A stretch of DNA of 64,000 bases from Gillisia sp. CAL575 (GCF_000403785.1 NZ_APHJ01000017.1:1-64000), one strand, 5' to 3'; numbered from the stretch's first letter, positions 50,973 through 60,508 are shown. Program-made: numbers and translations. The notes: generated by a model not told the origin, from the letters alone.

Positions 50973-51767
50973 ATGAGATACGAAGGTGTTCTATCAAAAA
51001 TGAAAACCGAGCTGCAAAAAGAAGTAGAATATTATATGGTATTTGAGTCTGATTTCCTGAATGTTAATCAGATTCTCAATAAACGAATTAGCATAAATTT
51101 TTTGAGATATCAATGCATGAATTGTGGCTTACAGAAGAAAGTATTTGCTCAGGGATTTTGTTATGACTGTTATTCCTCTATTCCACAAGCCGGGAGTTGG
51201 ATTATGAATCCGGAGTTGAGTAAAGCTCATTTAGATGAAGAAGACCGCGATTTAGAATATGAGAAGCAGGTACAATTAAAACCTCATATTGTATATCTGG
51301 CTAATTCCAGCAATGTGAAAGTGGGAGTCACTAGAAAGTCACAAATTCCAACAAGATGGATAGACCAGGGGGCGCATGAAGCTATTGAGATCGTGGAAGT
51401 GCCAAATAGATATTTGGCGGGGATAACTGAAGTTGCACTAAAATCTCATGTAGCAGATAAAACGAATTGGCGTAAGATGCTTACTAACGATATTAAAGAC
51501 CTGGATCTTGCAGAAGAACGTGAAAAACTGAAACAGTATATTCCAGAAGAGGCAACGCAATACTTTTTGGGAGCTAATAAAGAAACAGAAATACATTTTC
51601 CTGTTCTCGAATATCCTAAGAAAGTAAAAACCTTAAACCTGACCAAAGCCCCATTTTATGAAGGAGTTCTAAAAGGTATTAAAGGACAGTATTTATTATT
51701 TGAAGATGGCACTGTATTTAATGTTAGAAGTCATGAAGGTTTTGTGGTGGAACTTTTAATACTCTAA
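50973..51767 (+). CDS. DUF2797 domain protein
   Basis: A 264-residue protein. CMNCGLQKKVFAQGFCYDC (about 46-64) is a four-cysteine zinc ribbon, and a GIY-YIG-like fold follows (HIVYLANSSNVKVGVTRKSQIPTRW). Together they define DUF2797, a conserved family of unknown activity. GSWIMNPELSKAHLDEEDRD is its interdomain loop. A nucleic-acid role is plausible from the zinc ribbon but unproven. It begins with a good ATG after a long AT-rich spacer. Confidence 0.85.
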   Translation: MRYEGVLSKMKTELQKEVEYYMVFESDFLNVNQILNKRISINFLRYQCMNCGLQKKVFAQGFCYDCYSSIPQAGSWIMNPELSKAHLDEEDRDLEYEKQVQLKPHIVYLANSSNVKVGVTRKSQIPTRWIDQGAHEAIEIVEVPNRYLAGITEVALKSHVADKTNWRKMLTNDIKDLDLAEEREKLKQYIPEEATQYFLGANKETEIHFPVLEYPKKVKTLNLTKAPFYEGVLKGIKGQYLLFEDGTVFNVRSHEGFVVELLIL

Positions 51768-51808
51768 TCTTCGACAGAACTGGACTTACAATTATATTCA
51801 AAGCTACC

Positions 51809-51960
51809 GTCATTCTGTTCCGATAATAATTGGAACTGTTTCAGAACCTATTCCATAAAAATAGATTTACGGAGGTATGTAAATAAGGATATGCGATTCA
51901 TTTTCAAAAAATTACCACGCCTCTTATTGTCTGTTCGAGCGAAGTCGAGAATTTTTTTAC
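51809..51960. repeat. Cluster of intergenic repeats between convergent genes
   Basis: GTCATTCTGTTCCGATAATA with ATTGGAACTGTTTCAGAACC (about 51809-51850) is an inverted repeat type common in Flavobacteria. GTTCGAGCGAAGTCGAGAA (51932-51950) is a copy of the 48182 repeat. They fill the 338-base gap between the DUF2797 and AsmA genes, and no frame is present. Confidence 0.6.
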
Positions 51961-52075
51961 TCAATTAAGAGGTTTCAACTCCACTCAACCTGACAACATT
52001 ACTACATTATAATTTCAGTAATTTCAAACCTCTGTGGATTTTCTCGATAAGCTTAGTTAAATTCTACTTGAGGTT

Positions 52076-52107
52076 AAAATGGAGTTATATAGTAACTCTA
52101 CCATTTT
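52076..52107 (-). terminator. Terminator overlapping the AsmA stop codon
   Basis: On the minus strand AAAATGGTAGAGTT and AACTCCATTTT pair with a small bulge and end in TTTTAA. The hairpin starts inside the stop codon of the AsmA gene. Confidence 0.55.
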
Positions 52108-54787
52108 AATTCACTTTCGTAGTATCAACTTTTTTAGGTTTTTTATTTAAAAATCCACCTAAGATATCTCTCGCAACGTCTTTAACTTGCTGTTGCTGTT
52201 GAGTTCTCACTGTATCTTTTTGGGTAAGAACTGGTGCTCCTGTAGAATCTACAGTGGTTTTTGTATTCTGCTTGTTTTGCCCGCTAAGAATATTACCCAA
52301 GGCATCTATTCCTTTATTAGTGAGTTCCTTTTTTTGCTGAGCAATAATTTGTTGTGTTAGTCCGCTAATGGCTTGCTGCATATTTAGATTTATCTGCGGA
52401 CTTTGTAAATTTCCTTTAAGACCAATTGGTATTGCTACTGTCATATTCTGTAGGTCTTGTGCGCTAAGCTTAGATAAGGTATTTCCAATTTCACTCCCTA
52501 ACATTTTTGCTGGTACATCTAGCGTAAGATTATAGTCCATAACATTATCAAAACTATGATTCCCTGCAACTGTCACTTTTATTCCTTTAACAATAAAATC
52601 GAAAGGAGCAACATCTACGCTTCCATCGTTAAAAGTGAGTTTTCCCTTTAAATTATCAAGATTTATATCATTAAAATCTATAAAACCTAATTTTTCGTCC
52701 AACTTAGAAAGTAATGCCATTTGTTCTGGATTTACTTTAGCAGTTAAAATTTGAGCCAAGGCTTGTCCAGCAAGGCTTGAGAGTTGTGGTGTGAAATCTT
52801 CGTTGAGATTTCCCGAAAGATTTAATTGGGTTTGAATTTTTCCTTGTAATGCCTTAGCAATAGGAGCAAGTTGTTGTAGTAATTCTAATCCTTCAAACGA
52901 TTTTGAAATATCCAATGCGTTTAATCCCATATCCATAGAGAAAGTTGGAACCGCATTTTTAGTTGAAACATTTCCATTTAATGCAATAGAACCATCAAAA
53001 ATATTGGTGGTCACATTTTGAAGTGTAGCGGTTTCATCTTTAATAATCATGGTTCCAACTACATTTTTGAGCACTAAATTATCGTAAAGTACAGTATTGG
53101 CGTTAAACGCCATTGTTGCATCTAAAAACGAAGGTATTTTTATAGCTTCTTTTCCAGTAGTTACCACTTTTGCTTTTTCAGTAGGAACTCCATCTTTATC
53201 TGTTTTTTCAACTGTTTTAGTTTCTGCGATCATAAAGTCATTTACAGAAAAAGTGTTGGATCTCAATTGGAAATTTCCTTTCAATTGTTGGTCTGTAAAT
53301 AAATAACCCATTAAATTCTGAATAGATCCGGTAGCATTGATATCTGTTTTTCCACTAGTAAGCATCATTTCTGAAACCTGCACATTTCCTTGGTTGAATT
53401 TAAAATTTGCTGTAGCAATTTTCACTTCATTCGGGATTTCTGGAGTTTTATAAGAAAAGTTTTTTATACTCGCCACTCCACTACTATTCACGTTTTGATA
53501 CTGTTCTTTTTCAATAGAACTCATATCAAAAGATGTTTTAAGATCGGCTGTTAAAATACCATTTAGGTCTTGTTGCATTTCCAGTGGATATGCTTTTTCT
53601 AAATTGGCAAGATTTATAGTTCCTTTAACAGCAAGATCTACCAGCATGTTTCCAGTAAGGTTCTTGATTTTTCCATTCCCACTAAAAGAATCCTGATCTA
53701 TTCTAAAACTCATTTTATTTATGTCTAAAAATGTGTCATCTACAAGTCCGGTTTCGTTGATTATAGCAACATCTATATTAATATCATCAACCCCTTTTGG
53801 AAGATCTGGATATTTAAAAGAAGCATTGCTTGAACTTATCTTGATGTCCATTTTTGGAATATACGTATCATCTACGATTCCTTTAATAATTCCGCTCAAC
53901 ATAAAATCACCCTGAGTATCTACATTTTCAATATTCTTAGCATAGATAGCCGGAATAACTGCCAGGAAATTTTTAAATGAAGAAGAAGGGGTTTTAAAGG
54001 AAATGTCAATTTCATTATTATCATCATTTACCTTAACATACCCATCGAAGGTTAATGGTAATTGATTTAAAGTAGCTTTATTCTCTAAAAAGGTATATTT
54101 CATGTTATCCAAGTCCATCTGGATCACTGCTTCTAAGGCTAGTTTATTTTTATTTAAATAATTTGTTCCATCATAATCCAAAGAAATAAGAGAATTGGTT
54201 TTTGTGTTTAATTCAGACTGAGCTAAAGAAAAATCCCCTGTTCCCTGATGATTAAGGTTTTCTAAACTTAATGCCATCTTATTGCCATCGTCTACATATT
54301 TAAGTCTGGAATTATTTATCTCGTAATGTTTAAGGTCTAGCTTAAATGGGTTTGAAGTGGAGTCTGTTTCTACCGTGGTAGAATCTATAATGGCTATATC
54401 ATAATTATTATTCCCTAAGGAATCTACCTTGATGTTTACAAAAGCCTTGTTCAGGATTAATTCATCTATCTTTTTTGGTTGATCACTACCTTTAAAAAGT
54501 TCTTTTATAGACATCTCCAGAAGCAATTCTTCAGTAACAGCAAGCGTGTCCCCTGCGAATGGCGCCTTGTTTATGATGCTAAGATCCTTTAAAACCAAAG
54601 TTGCCTGCGGAAAACTTCTGAATAATGTAAGATCTAAGTCGCTGAATTCTACCGAAGCATTTACATTTTTATTAATGGTCTTTTTAACCATGTCTTTTAA
54701 CTGTGCTTCAAATATAAAGGGTGCAGTAATTAAGAGAACGATAATTACCAGTAACGTAAAACCTATAATTTTAAATGTTTTTTTCAT
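52106..54787 (-). CDS. AsmA-family protein
   Basis: An 893-residue protein with an N-terminal helix (IIGFTLLVIIVLLITAPFIFEAQLKDMVKKTINKN). The N-terminal AsmA motif follows (SVEFSDLDLTLFRSFPQATLVLKDLSI). Then come long repeating beta-strands and the C-terminal AsmA_2 region (LQLAPIAKALQGKIQTQLNLSG, GKLTFNDGSVDVAPFDF). Such proteins form lipid-carrying bridges between the two membranes. The tail is Gln-rich (QKDTVRTQQQQQVK). It is a single-gene unit with its own terminator. Confidence 0.85.
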   Translation of the reverse strand: MKKTFKIIGFTLLVIIVLLITAPFIFEAQLKDMVKKTINKNVNASVEFSDLDLTLFRSFPQATLVLKDLSIINKAPFAGDTLAVTEELLLEMSIKELFKGSDQPKKIDELILNKAFVNIKVDSLGNNNYDIAIIDSTTVETDSTSNPFKLDLKHYEINNSRLKYVDDGNKMALSLENLNHQGTGDFSLAQSELNTKTNSLISLDYDGTNYLNKNKLALEAVIQMDLDNMKYTFLENKATLNQLPLTFDGYVKVNDDNNEIDISFKTPSSSFKNFLAVIPAIYAKNIENVDTQGDFMLSGIIKGIVDDTYIPKMDIKISSSNASFKYPDLPKGVDDINIDVAIINETGLVDDTFLDINKMSFRIDQDSFSGNGKIKNLTGNMLVDLAVKGTINLANLEKAYPLEMQQDLNGILTADLKTSFDMSSIEKEQYQNVNSSGVASIKNFSYKTPEIPNEVKIATANFKFNQGNVQVSEMMLTSGKTDINATGSIQNLMGYLFTDQQLKGNFQLRSNTFSVNDFMIAETKTVEKTDKDGVPTEKAKVVTTGKEAIKIPSFLDATMAFNANTVLYDNLVLKNVVGTMIIKDETATLQNVTTNIFDGSIALNGNVSTKNAVPTFSMDMGLNALDISKSFEGLELLQQLAPIAKALQGKIQTQLNLSGNLNEDFTPQLSSLAGQALAQILTAKVNPEQMALLSKLDEKLGFIDFNDINLDNLKGKLTFNDGSVDVAPFDFIVKGIKVTVAGNHSFDNVMDYNLTLDVPAKMLGSEIGNTLSKLSAQDLQNMTVAIPIGLKGNLQSPQINLNMQQAISGLTQQIIAQQKKELTNKGIDALGNILSGQNKQNTKTTVDSTGAPVLTQKDTVRTQQQQQVKDVARDILGGFLNKKPKKVDTTKVN

Positions 54788-54918
54788 TTTTCTAAATTAG
54801 ATCTCCAATTATAAGAGGTTTATTCTTGCTAATGCTTTGTGCTAAACCTTAATACAATCTCTAAGCCAATTGGTTAATTAATTAGAGATTGTTATATTTT
54901 TTATATAACACTAGAATA

Positions 54919-54926
54919 CAAAGTTA
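54919..54926 (-). promoter_or_regulatory. Possible -7 box TAACTTTG for the AsmA gene
   Basis: The minus strand reads TAACTTTG, a full TAnnTTTG match 132 bases before the AsmA start. No TTG -33 box was found at the right spacing. Confidence 0.3.
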
Positions 54927-55093
54927 ATAGTCTGAAATTTTCTTTTACTTAATTTGTTGTGAAAATAATTTGGACGTTATTGTTCTTTAGGTTCACTAAT
55001 AGTAATATGAACTGAAGTATATTTAGCCTTCTGGGTAAACTAAATGTTACTTCCGATTGAATTTTGATCAGAAGAGAAATCAAAAAGATAAAA

Positions 55094-55549
55094 ATGGGTT
55101 ATAATATTGTGCTAATTGAACCGGAAATCCCAATGAATACTGGGAATATTGGGCGTTTGAGCTTAGCCTCAGGTTCTACTTTACATTTAGTGAAACCTTT
55201 TGGTTTTGAATTAGATGATAAACGAGTTAAGCGTGCGGGGCTTGACTATTGGAAACATATTTCATTAAAGATCTATGAAAATGTAGAGGAATTCTTTGAA
55301 CTGAATAGAGATAAAAAAATGGCTTTTTTCTCCAGTCATGGAGATAAAGAGTATTTGGATATTGATTATACAGATGAAATGTTCTTGGTTTTTGGCAAAG
55401 AATCTGTTGGTTTGTCTTCAGAAATAATTGAACAGAATAAGAATGACCTTTATAAAATCCCCATTTACAGTGAGCATATAAGAAGTCTTAATCTTGCAAA
55501 TGCAGTTAGTGTGGTTGTCTACGAAGGAATACGGAAATTGAAGATTTAA
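55094..55549 (+). CDS. trmL: tRNA (cytidine/uridine-34-2'-O)-methyltransferase TrmL
   Basis: A 151-residue SPOUT methyltransferase. It begins MGYNIVLIEPEIPMNTGNIG, the TrmL start, so the ATG at 55094 is chosen over an ATG 30 bases upstream. FGKESVGLSSEI and IPIYSEHIRSLNLANAVSVV are SPOUT motifs 2 and 3, whose trefoil knot binds S-adenosylmethionine. It modifies the wobble base of tRNA-Leu in E. coli. It lies tail-to-tail with the slipin gene, 4 bases apart. Confidence 0.9.
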   Translation: MGYNIVLIEPEIPMNTGNIGRLSLASGSTLHLVKPFGFELDDKRVKRAGLDYWKHISLKIYENVEEFFELNRDKKMAFFSSHGDKEYLDIDYTDEMFLVFGKESVGLSSEIIEQNKNDLYKIPIYSEHIRSLNLANAVSVVVYEGIRKLKI

Positions 55550-55553
55550 GATC

Positions 55554-56312
55554 TTAATCTTCGCGATCTTTTGTTAGTGATTTATTAATTTTTGAGAGTA
55601 CTTCTTCAGGAAAAGGAAAAACGATCGTTGAATTTTTCTCTGCCGCAATATTAGATAGGGTCTGGTAAAGTCTTAATTTAATTGCTGAAGGAGATTGATC
55701 TATCAATTTTCCTGCTTCTAAAAGCTTTCCTGCAGCTTGCTCTTCGGCCAAAGCGAGGATTATCTGCGACCTTCGGGAGCGTTCTGCTTCTGCTTGCCCT
55801 GCCATCATGCGTTTCATGTTTTCAGGTAACTGGATGTCTTTAATTTTCATCCCTATAATTTCAATTCCCCATTCCCGGGTTTCCTCTTCTACGATCGCCT
55901 TTATGTTCTTACCCATCTCCTCTCGTTTAGATAGAATAGTATCTAGTTCCACTTTTCCGCAAACATCTCTTAATGCAGCTTGTGACAATTGAGTGATCGC
56001 ATAATTATACTCTTCTACCTGTAAAACCGCTTTTTCAGGATCGTTAATTCTAAAGAAAACCACGCCATCTATGCTACAAGGAACATTATCCTCGGTCATT
56101 ACTTCTTGAGAAAGGATATTAATTGTGATCACCCGAATATCTACTATTTGGATAGTTTCAACCAAAGGAATTATCCACTTAAAACCTGGTTTTAACGTCT
56201 TTATATATTTACCAAATCTAAATTTTAAAGCTCTTTTGTACTCAAAAACAATTCGAATACCACTTAATAAGATAAAAAATAATAGAACTACGAAAACTGC
56301 GGAAGGTACCAT
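55554..56312 (-). CDS. SPFH/Band 7 protein (slipin type)
   Basis: A 252-residue membrane protein with an N-terminal helix (VFVVLLFFILLSGIRIVFEYKR). The stomatin/slipin domain follows: FRFGKYIKTLKPGFKWIIP, VDIRVITINILSQEVMTEDNV, AALRDVCGKVELDTILSKREEMG, and the coiled-coil Ala/Glu tract MMAGQAEAERSRRSQIILALAEE. There is no NfeD partner beside it. It probably organises membrane microdomains. Confidence 0.85.
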   Translation of the reverse strand: MVPSAVFVVLLFFILLSGIRIVFEYKRALKFRFGKYIKTLKPGFKWIIPLVETIQIVDIRVITINILSQEVMTEDNVPCSIDGVVFFRINDPEKAVLQVEEYNYAITQLSQAALRDVCGKVELDTILSKREEMGKNIKAIVEEETREWGIEIIGMKIKDIQLPENMKRMMAGQAEAERSRRSQIILALAEEQAAGKLLEAGKLIDQSPSAIKLRLYQTLSNIAAEKNSTIVFPFPEEVLSKINKSLTKDRED

Positions 56313-56674
56313 AGGCTTAGAATTAAGTTAACACTAACTCCAATTCATTAAATCAGGTTTTTAGAGGGGAAACGCTATTATTGGGTCGACATTTGTAGGA
56401 ACTTAATTAACCTATACGTTTCAAAAATCCTGACAGGGAATTTTAATAAATTCATCTAAATTTAAGCATTGTTAGAGGATAATGCAAGGCGTGAAGCATT
56501 TAGGTTTCCTAATTTTTAAAATCTCCAAATGTAAAGCCCTGCACTGGTTTTTTAATTTCGCTAAAAAATAGTTTTTTATAACCTCTCTTCATTAAAGTTA
56601 AGTTTATGTTGATTTGTTTTACTTAATTTGCTGAGAAATTTAATAACTCCCTTCTTAAACCTTCAATTTTAAGT
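56313..56674. other. Gap upstream of the FolK-dNK gene
   Basis: About 360 AT-rich bases without a frame. A 14-mer TTTTACTTAATTTG (56617-56630) also occurs at 54943-54956 upstream of trmL and may be a shared promoter element (TTAATTTG is one base off TAnnTTTG). No repeat or hairpin stands out. Confidence 0.35.
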
Positions 56675-57823
56675 TTGAATTCTCCAAGATTATACTATAT
56701 AGCGCTAGGCAGTAATGATGGCAATAGAATGCAATTATTACAGCAAGCTATAGCTGAGATTTATACTGAAATTGGTGAGGTGAATAGTATTTCTCAAGTA
56801 TACGAGACTCCAGCTTGGGGTTTTCAAGGCGATTTGTTTTTAAATGCTTGTGCGGCTTTCTCTTCAAGATTTTCTCCAGAAGAAGTTTTACAGAAGCTCT
56901 TAGCAATAGAAACCGATTTAGGAAGACTTAGAACAAATAATGAAGGATATTCTAGTAGAAAAATAGATCTGGATATTATATTAGTGCAGGATGAAATTAT
57001 AAATTCTTCAAGCTTAAAAGTTCCACATCCCGAGATGCAAAATAGGAAGTTTGTATTATTTCCATTAGCAGATATTGCAGGCAAGGAAATACATCCAATT
57101 TTGAAAACATCTATAGCCGATTTAAAAGACCGACTAGAAGATGATTCTTCAATAGAGGTTTATCCAGAAAGTCTAGTTTCGCCATCCAAAAAATATAGCT
57201 TTATCAACTACAATTACATAGCTATTGAAGGAAATATTGGAGCTGGAAAGACAAGTTTATCCACAATGGTTTCGCAAGATTTTAATGCGAAATTAATTTT
57301 GGAGCGATTTAAGGATAATCCTTTTTTACCTAAATTTTACGAAGACAAGAATAGATATGCTTTCCCGCTGGAAATGTCCTTTTTAGCAGACCGTTATCAG
57401 CAACTTTCAGATGATCTTGCGCAGTACGATCTCTTTGCAGATTTTATAGTTTCAGATTACGATGTGTTTAAATCTTTGATCTTTGCTAAGATCACGCTTC
57501 AGGAAGATGAATATGCTTTATATGATAAGCTTTTCAGAATAATGTATAAAGAATTGATCAAGCCAGATCTTTATATTTATCTATATCAAAATACAGAAAG
57601 ATTACTTGAAAATATTAAAAATAGAGGTCGTGATTACGAGCAAAATATTCAGCCAGAATATTTAATAGAGATCAATAAAAGCTATTTATCATTTATTAAA
57701 TCTCAGTCCAATATCAAAGTGAAGATCATTGACATATCTGAACTGGATTTTGTAAATAATCGCTGTGATTACCTAGCTATTTTAGAGAAAATAGAAGAAA
57801 CAGTTTCAGGAATTTCGCGTTAA
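56675..57823 (+). CDS. folK: Fusion of FolK (HPPK) and deoxynucleoside kinase
   Basis: A 382-residue bifunctional protein starting with TTG (no upstream ATG in frame). Residues about 5-160 are 6-hydroxymethyl-7,8-dihydropterin pyrophosphokinase: IALGSNDGNRMQLL, YETPAWGFQGDLFLNACAAF, RKIDLDIILVQ and PHPEMQNRKFVLFPLADI. Residues about 180-382 are a deoxynucleoside kinase: P-loop G186-N-I-G-A-G-K-T193, ERFKDNPFLPKFYED, and RGRDYEQNIQPEYL. The two activities belong to folate and nucleotide salvage; this join is recurrent in Bacteroidetes. Both halves look complete. Confidence 0.88.
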   Translation: MNSPRLYYIALGSNDGNRMQLLQQAIAEIYTEIGEVNSISQVYETPAWGFQGDLFLNACAAFSSRFSPEEVLQKLLAIETDLGRLRTNNEGYSSRKIDLDIILVQDEIINSSSLKVPHPEMQNRKFVLFPLADIAGKEIHPILKTSIADLKDRLEDDSSIEVYPESLVSPSKKYSFINYNYIAIEGNIGAGKTSLSTMVSQDFNAKLILERFKDNPFLPKFYEDKNRYAFPLEMSFLADRYQQLSDDLAQYDLFADFIVSDYDVFKSLIFAKITLQEDEYALYDKLFRIMYKELIKPDLYIYLYQNTERLLENIKNRGRDYEQNIQPEYLIEINKSYLSFIKSQSNIKVKIIDISELDFVNNRCDYLAILEKIEETVSGISR

Positions 57824-57832
57824 AAATTATTT

Positions 57833-58372
57833 TTAAGAAGATATTTTGCTGAAAAGATCCCATAAAACAACACCTGTGCTTACTGCTATATTTAAGGAAT
57901 GCTTACTTCCAAGTTGAGGTATTTCTATTATTTTATCACTGGCAGAGACTACTTCTTGCTGCACACCTTTTACTTCATTTCCAAAAACTACCGCATAAGT
58001 TTTATCTTTTTTCGGCATAAAGTCATTTAACATGATTGCGCCTTCAGCCTGCTCTATTGCTAAAATTTGAATCTGCTCATCCTGAAGTTGTTTGATAAGA
58101 GAGATGGTATCTTCCACATATTCCCATTCCACAGTTTCTGTAGCTCCTAAGGCTGTTTTTTGAATGTCTTTATGCGGTGGAGTAGCGGTGATGCCACATA
58201 AATACACCTTTTTTATTAAAAAAGCATCAGCCGTTCTAAAAACAGAACCAATATTATTTAAGCTTCTAATATTATCCAGAATTACAATTAGAGGCGTTTT
58301 AGTTGCTTCTTTAAATTCTGAAATAGTCTTTCTTTCTAACTCGCTATTTTTTAATTTTCTATTTTCGGCCAT
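57833..58372 (-). CDS. TrmH-family RNA 2'-O-methyltransferase
   Basis: A 179-residue SPOUT enzyme: LDNIRSLNNIGSVFRTADAF (motif 1), VVFGNEVKGVQQEVVS (motif 2), IEIPQLGSKHSLNIAVSTGVVLWDL (motif 3 with the knot). There is no RNA-binding extension, so it is the short SpoU type acting on tRNA or rRNA. The target is not identifiable. It converges with the FolK-dNK gene, 9 bases between stops. Confidence 0.85.
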   Translation of the reverse strand: MAENRKLKNSELERKTISEFKEATKTPLIVILDNIRSLNNIGSVFRTADAFLIKKVYLCGITATPPHKDIQKTALGATETVEWEYVEDTISLIKQLQDEQIQILAIEQAEGAIMLNDFMPKKDKTYAVVFGNEVKGVQQEVVSASDKIIEIPQLGSKHSLNIAVSTGVVLWDLFSKISS

Positions 58373-58471
58373 ATCGCAAAAATATGAATATTTATATGCA
58401 TTTTTTGAGATGTTAAAAGGAAATAGTTAACCTAGTTTTCTTCAAAATTTAATATTTCCTGAGTAACTTGC

Positions 58472-60325
58472 TTGCTTATAAAAAAACAGCTCTTGCCAAG
58501 ACCACAAAGATCCTTAAAACCTGAAAAGATTAACTTTAAAGAAAGCTTTGCTTCATTAAAGTTCGTGCCTCGTTTTTTTAAAGAAATACGAAAGGTCAAT
58601 CCTTTATTATTCTATGCAAACGTAGCAAGTAGAGTAATAAATGCGAGTTTACCCGTACTCATTTTATTGATAGGAAAAATAATTGTAGATGAGGTGGTGC
58701 TTCAAATAGCTGCAGATGTAAAAGATTATGACAGGCTTTGGTTATTTGTAGGAATAGAACTTGGATTGGCAATACTTTCAGATCTATTGTCTAGAGCAAT
58801 CGCGCTTACAGATGCGCTTTTGGGAGATCAATATTCTATAGATACTTCAGTAAAGATCATAAAGAAAACTTCAGAAATAAATTTAGATCAGTTAGAAGAT
58901 TCAGAATTCTACGATAAATTAGAACGCGCAAGGCAACAAACAACAGGAAGAGTAGGCTTGATGTCTAATATTTTAACTCAAGGCCAAGATGTAATTGTAA
59001 TTATTTCTTTAATGGCTGGGGTGGTTGCCTTCGAGCCTTGGCTAATAATTCTGCTAATTGTTTCTATAGTCCCAACTATAATTAACGAAATTAAATTTAG
59101 CGGGACTAGTTATTCTTTGGCCAGAAGTTGGACACAGGAACGTAGAGAACTAGATTATTTAAGATATGCGGGTGCTAGTGATGTTACTGCCAAAGAGGTG
59201 AAATTGTTTGGTCTTTCAGATTACCTTGCAACTAGATTTCAAAACCTTTCCAATAAATATTATAAGGAAAGTAAGCAGCTTGCAAAGCAGCGTGCAGCCT
59301 GGGGTTCATTTTTCAATGTAATAGGAACTGGGGCATATTATGGGGCATACGTGCTAATAGTTTTTAGAACCGTTGTGGGTGTATTTAGTTTAGGAGATCT
59401 TACCTTTCTTTCGGGATCTTTTAAAAGTTTGCAAAATAAATTACAAGGGTTTTTTACCAGATTTACAGCGATTACAGAAAGCGCATTATATCTTCAAGAT
59501 TATTTTGAGTTTTTAGATCTTACATTTGATAGATCTGAAGAAGTTTCAGGACTTGCTTTACCTAAAAATATTAAAACAGGATTTACCTTTATTAATGTTG
59601 GTTTTAAATATCCAAAATCTGAAAGATGGGTAATTCGCAATGTGAGTTTTGAATTGAAAGCAGGTGAGAAGCTTGCTTTTGTTGGAGAAAATGGAGCAGG
59701 GAAAACCACTCTTATAAAATTATTGTTGCAATTCTATGAACCAACCGAAGGTGAAATCCTATTGGATGGCGTGCCAATTAAAAAATACAATCAGCTTCAA
59801 TATCAACAATATTTCGGAGTGATTTTTCAGGATTTTGTGAAATTCGAATTAACATTACGGGAGAATATCGCGATGGGTGAAATAGATGAGATCGGGAATC
59901 AATCTAGAATAGATAATGCAGCAGATAAAAGCCTCGCAAATCAGGTAGTTTCAGAATTACCTGGTGGCTACGAGCAGCAATTAGGAAAGCGATTTAAAAA
60001 TGGTAAGGATCTTTCGGGAGGTCAATGGCAAAAGATCGCTATCGCAAGAGCTTATATGAAAGATGCTGAAGTATTAGTTTTAGATGAGCCAACGTCAGCA
60101 TTAGATGCAAGAGCAGAAACGGAAGCTTTTGATAGATTTATAAAATTGACCGAAGGAAAAACAGCAGTGATCATTTCACATAGATTTAGCACTGTTCGAA
60201 TTGCAGATCGTATTATGGTATTAAAGAATGGAACTGTTCTAGAAATTGGAACTCATCAAGAATTAATGGAGAATAATAAATTATATACCGAATTATTCAA
60301 TCTTCAAGCGGCGGGGTATCAATAA
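58472..60325 (+). CDS. ABC transporter, fused permease/ATPase (exporter type)
   Basis: A 617-residue half-transporter starting at TTG (MLIKKQLLPRPQRS). Six membrane helices lie in about 50-330. The nucleotide-binding domain is at about 370-605: Walker A GENGAGKTTL near 405, signature DLSGGQWQKIAIARAY, Walker B EVLVLDEPTSALD, and switch ISHRFSTVRIADR. The substrate is unknown; heterodimer partners are not adjacent, so it is likely a homodimer. A hairpin follows the stop. Confidence 0.88.
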   Translation: MLIKKQLLPRPQRSLKPEKINFKESFASLKFVPRFFKEIRKVNPLLFYANVASRVINASLPVLILLIGKIIVDEVVLQIAADVKDYDRLWLFVGIELGLAILSDLLSRAIALTDALLGDQYSIDTSVKIIKKTSEINLDQLEDSEFYDKLERARQQTTGRVGLMSNILTQGQDVIVIISLMAGVVAFEPWLIILLIVSIVPTIINEIKFSGTSYSLARSWTQERRELDYLRYAGASDVTAKEVKLFGLSDYLATRFQNLSNKYYKESKQLAKQRAAWGSFFNVIGTGAYYGAYVLIVFRTVVGVFSLGDLTFLSGSFKSLQNKLQGFFTRFTAITESALYLQDYFEFLDLTFDRSEEVSGLALPKNIKTGFTFINVGFKYPKSERWVIRNVSFELKAGEKLAFVGENGAGKTTLIKLLLQFYEPTEGEILLDGVPIKKYNQLQYQQYFGVIFQDFVKFELTLRENIAMGEIDEIGNQSRIDNAADKSLANQVVSELPGGYEQQLGKRFKNGKDLSGGQWQKIAIARAYMKDAEVLVLDEPTSALDARAETEAFDRFIKLTEGKTAVIISHRFSTVRIADRIMVLKNGTVLEIGTHQELMENNKLYTELFNLQAAGYQ

Positions 60326-60331
60326 TATTTC

Positions 60332-60357
60332 CTCATATTATCTCGGCGATATATGAG
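60332..60357 (+). repeat. Bulged hairpin after the ABC gene
   Basis: CTCATA-T-TATC and GATA-TATGAG pair around loop TCGGC, but are followed by AAAATCAC rather than a T-run. It may stabilise the 3' end or act as a weak terminator. Confidence 0.4.
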
Positions 60358-60489
60358 AAAATCACATGAATAATTTAATTTTTATTAATACTTAATAGGT
60401 ATTTAACATATTTTTAATAACTTTGATTATCTTATTCATAATAAATAAGATTTTTTTACTCCTTCCCCCTCAAATATCCCAGATAGTGT

Positions 60490-60508
60490 TTTCCGTATTT
60501 TACGGAAA
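60490..60508 (+). promoter_or_regulatory. Hairpin/palindrome TTTCCGTA-ttt-TACGGAAA
   Basis: A perfect 8-bp inverted repeat with a 3-base gap, 104 bases before the exported protein's ATG. CCCC and TATCCC motifs lie just upstream, resembling the pattern at 33311-33384. It could be a regulator's operator or a 5'-UTR hairpin. Confidence 0.35.

Noticed and set aside
54943-56630. Shared 14-mer TTTTACTTAATTTG before trmL and before the FolK-dNK gene as a dedicated regulatory site
   Set aside because: AT-rich, only two copies, at different distances from the genes; could be chance, so it is only mentioned in the gap note.
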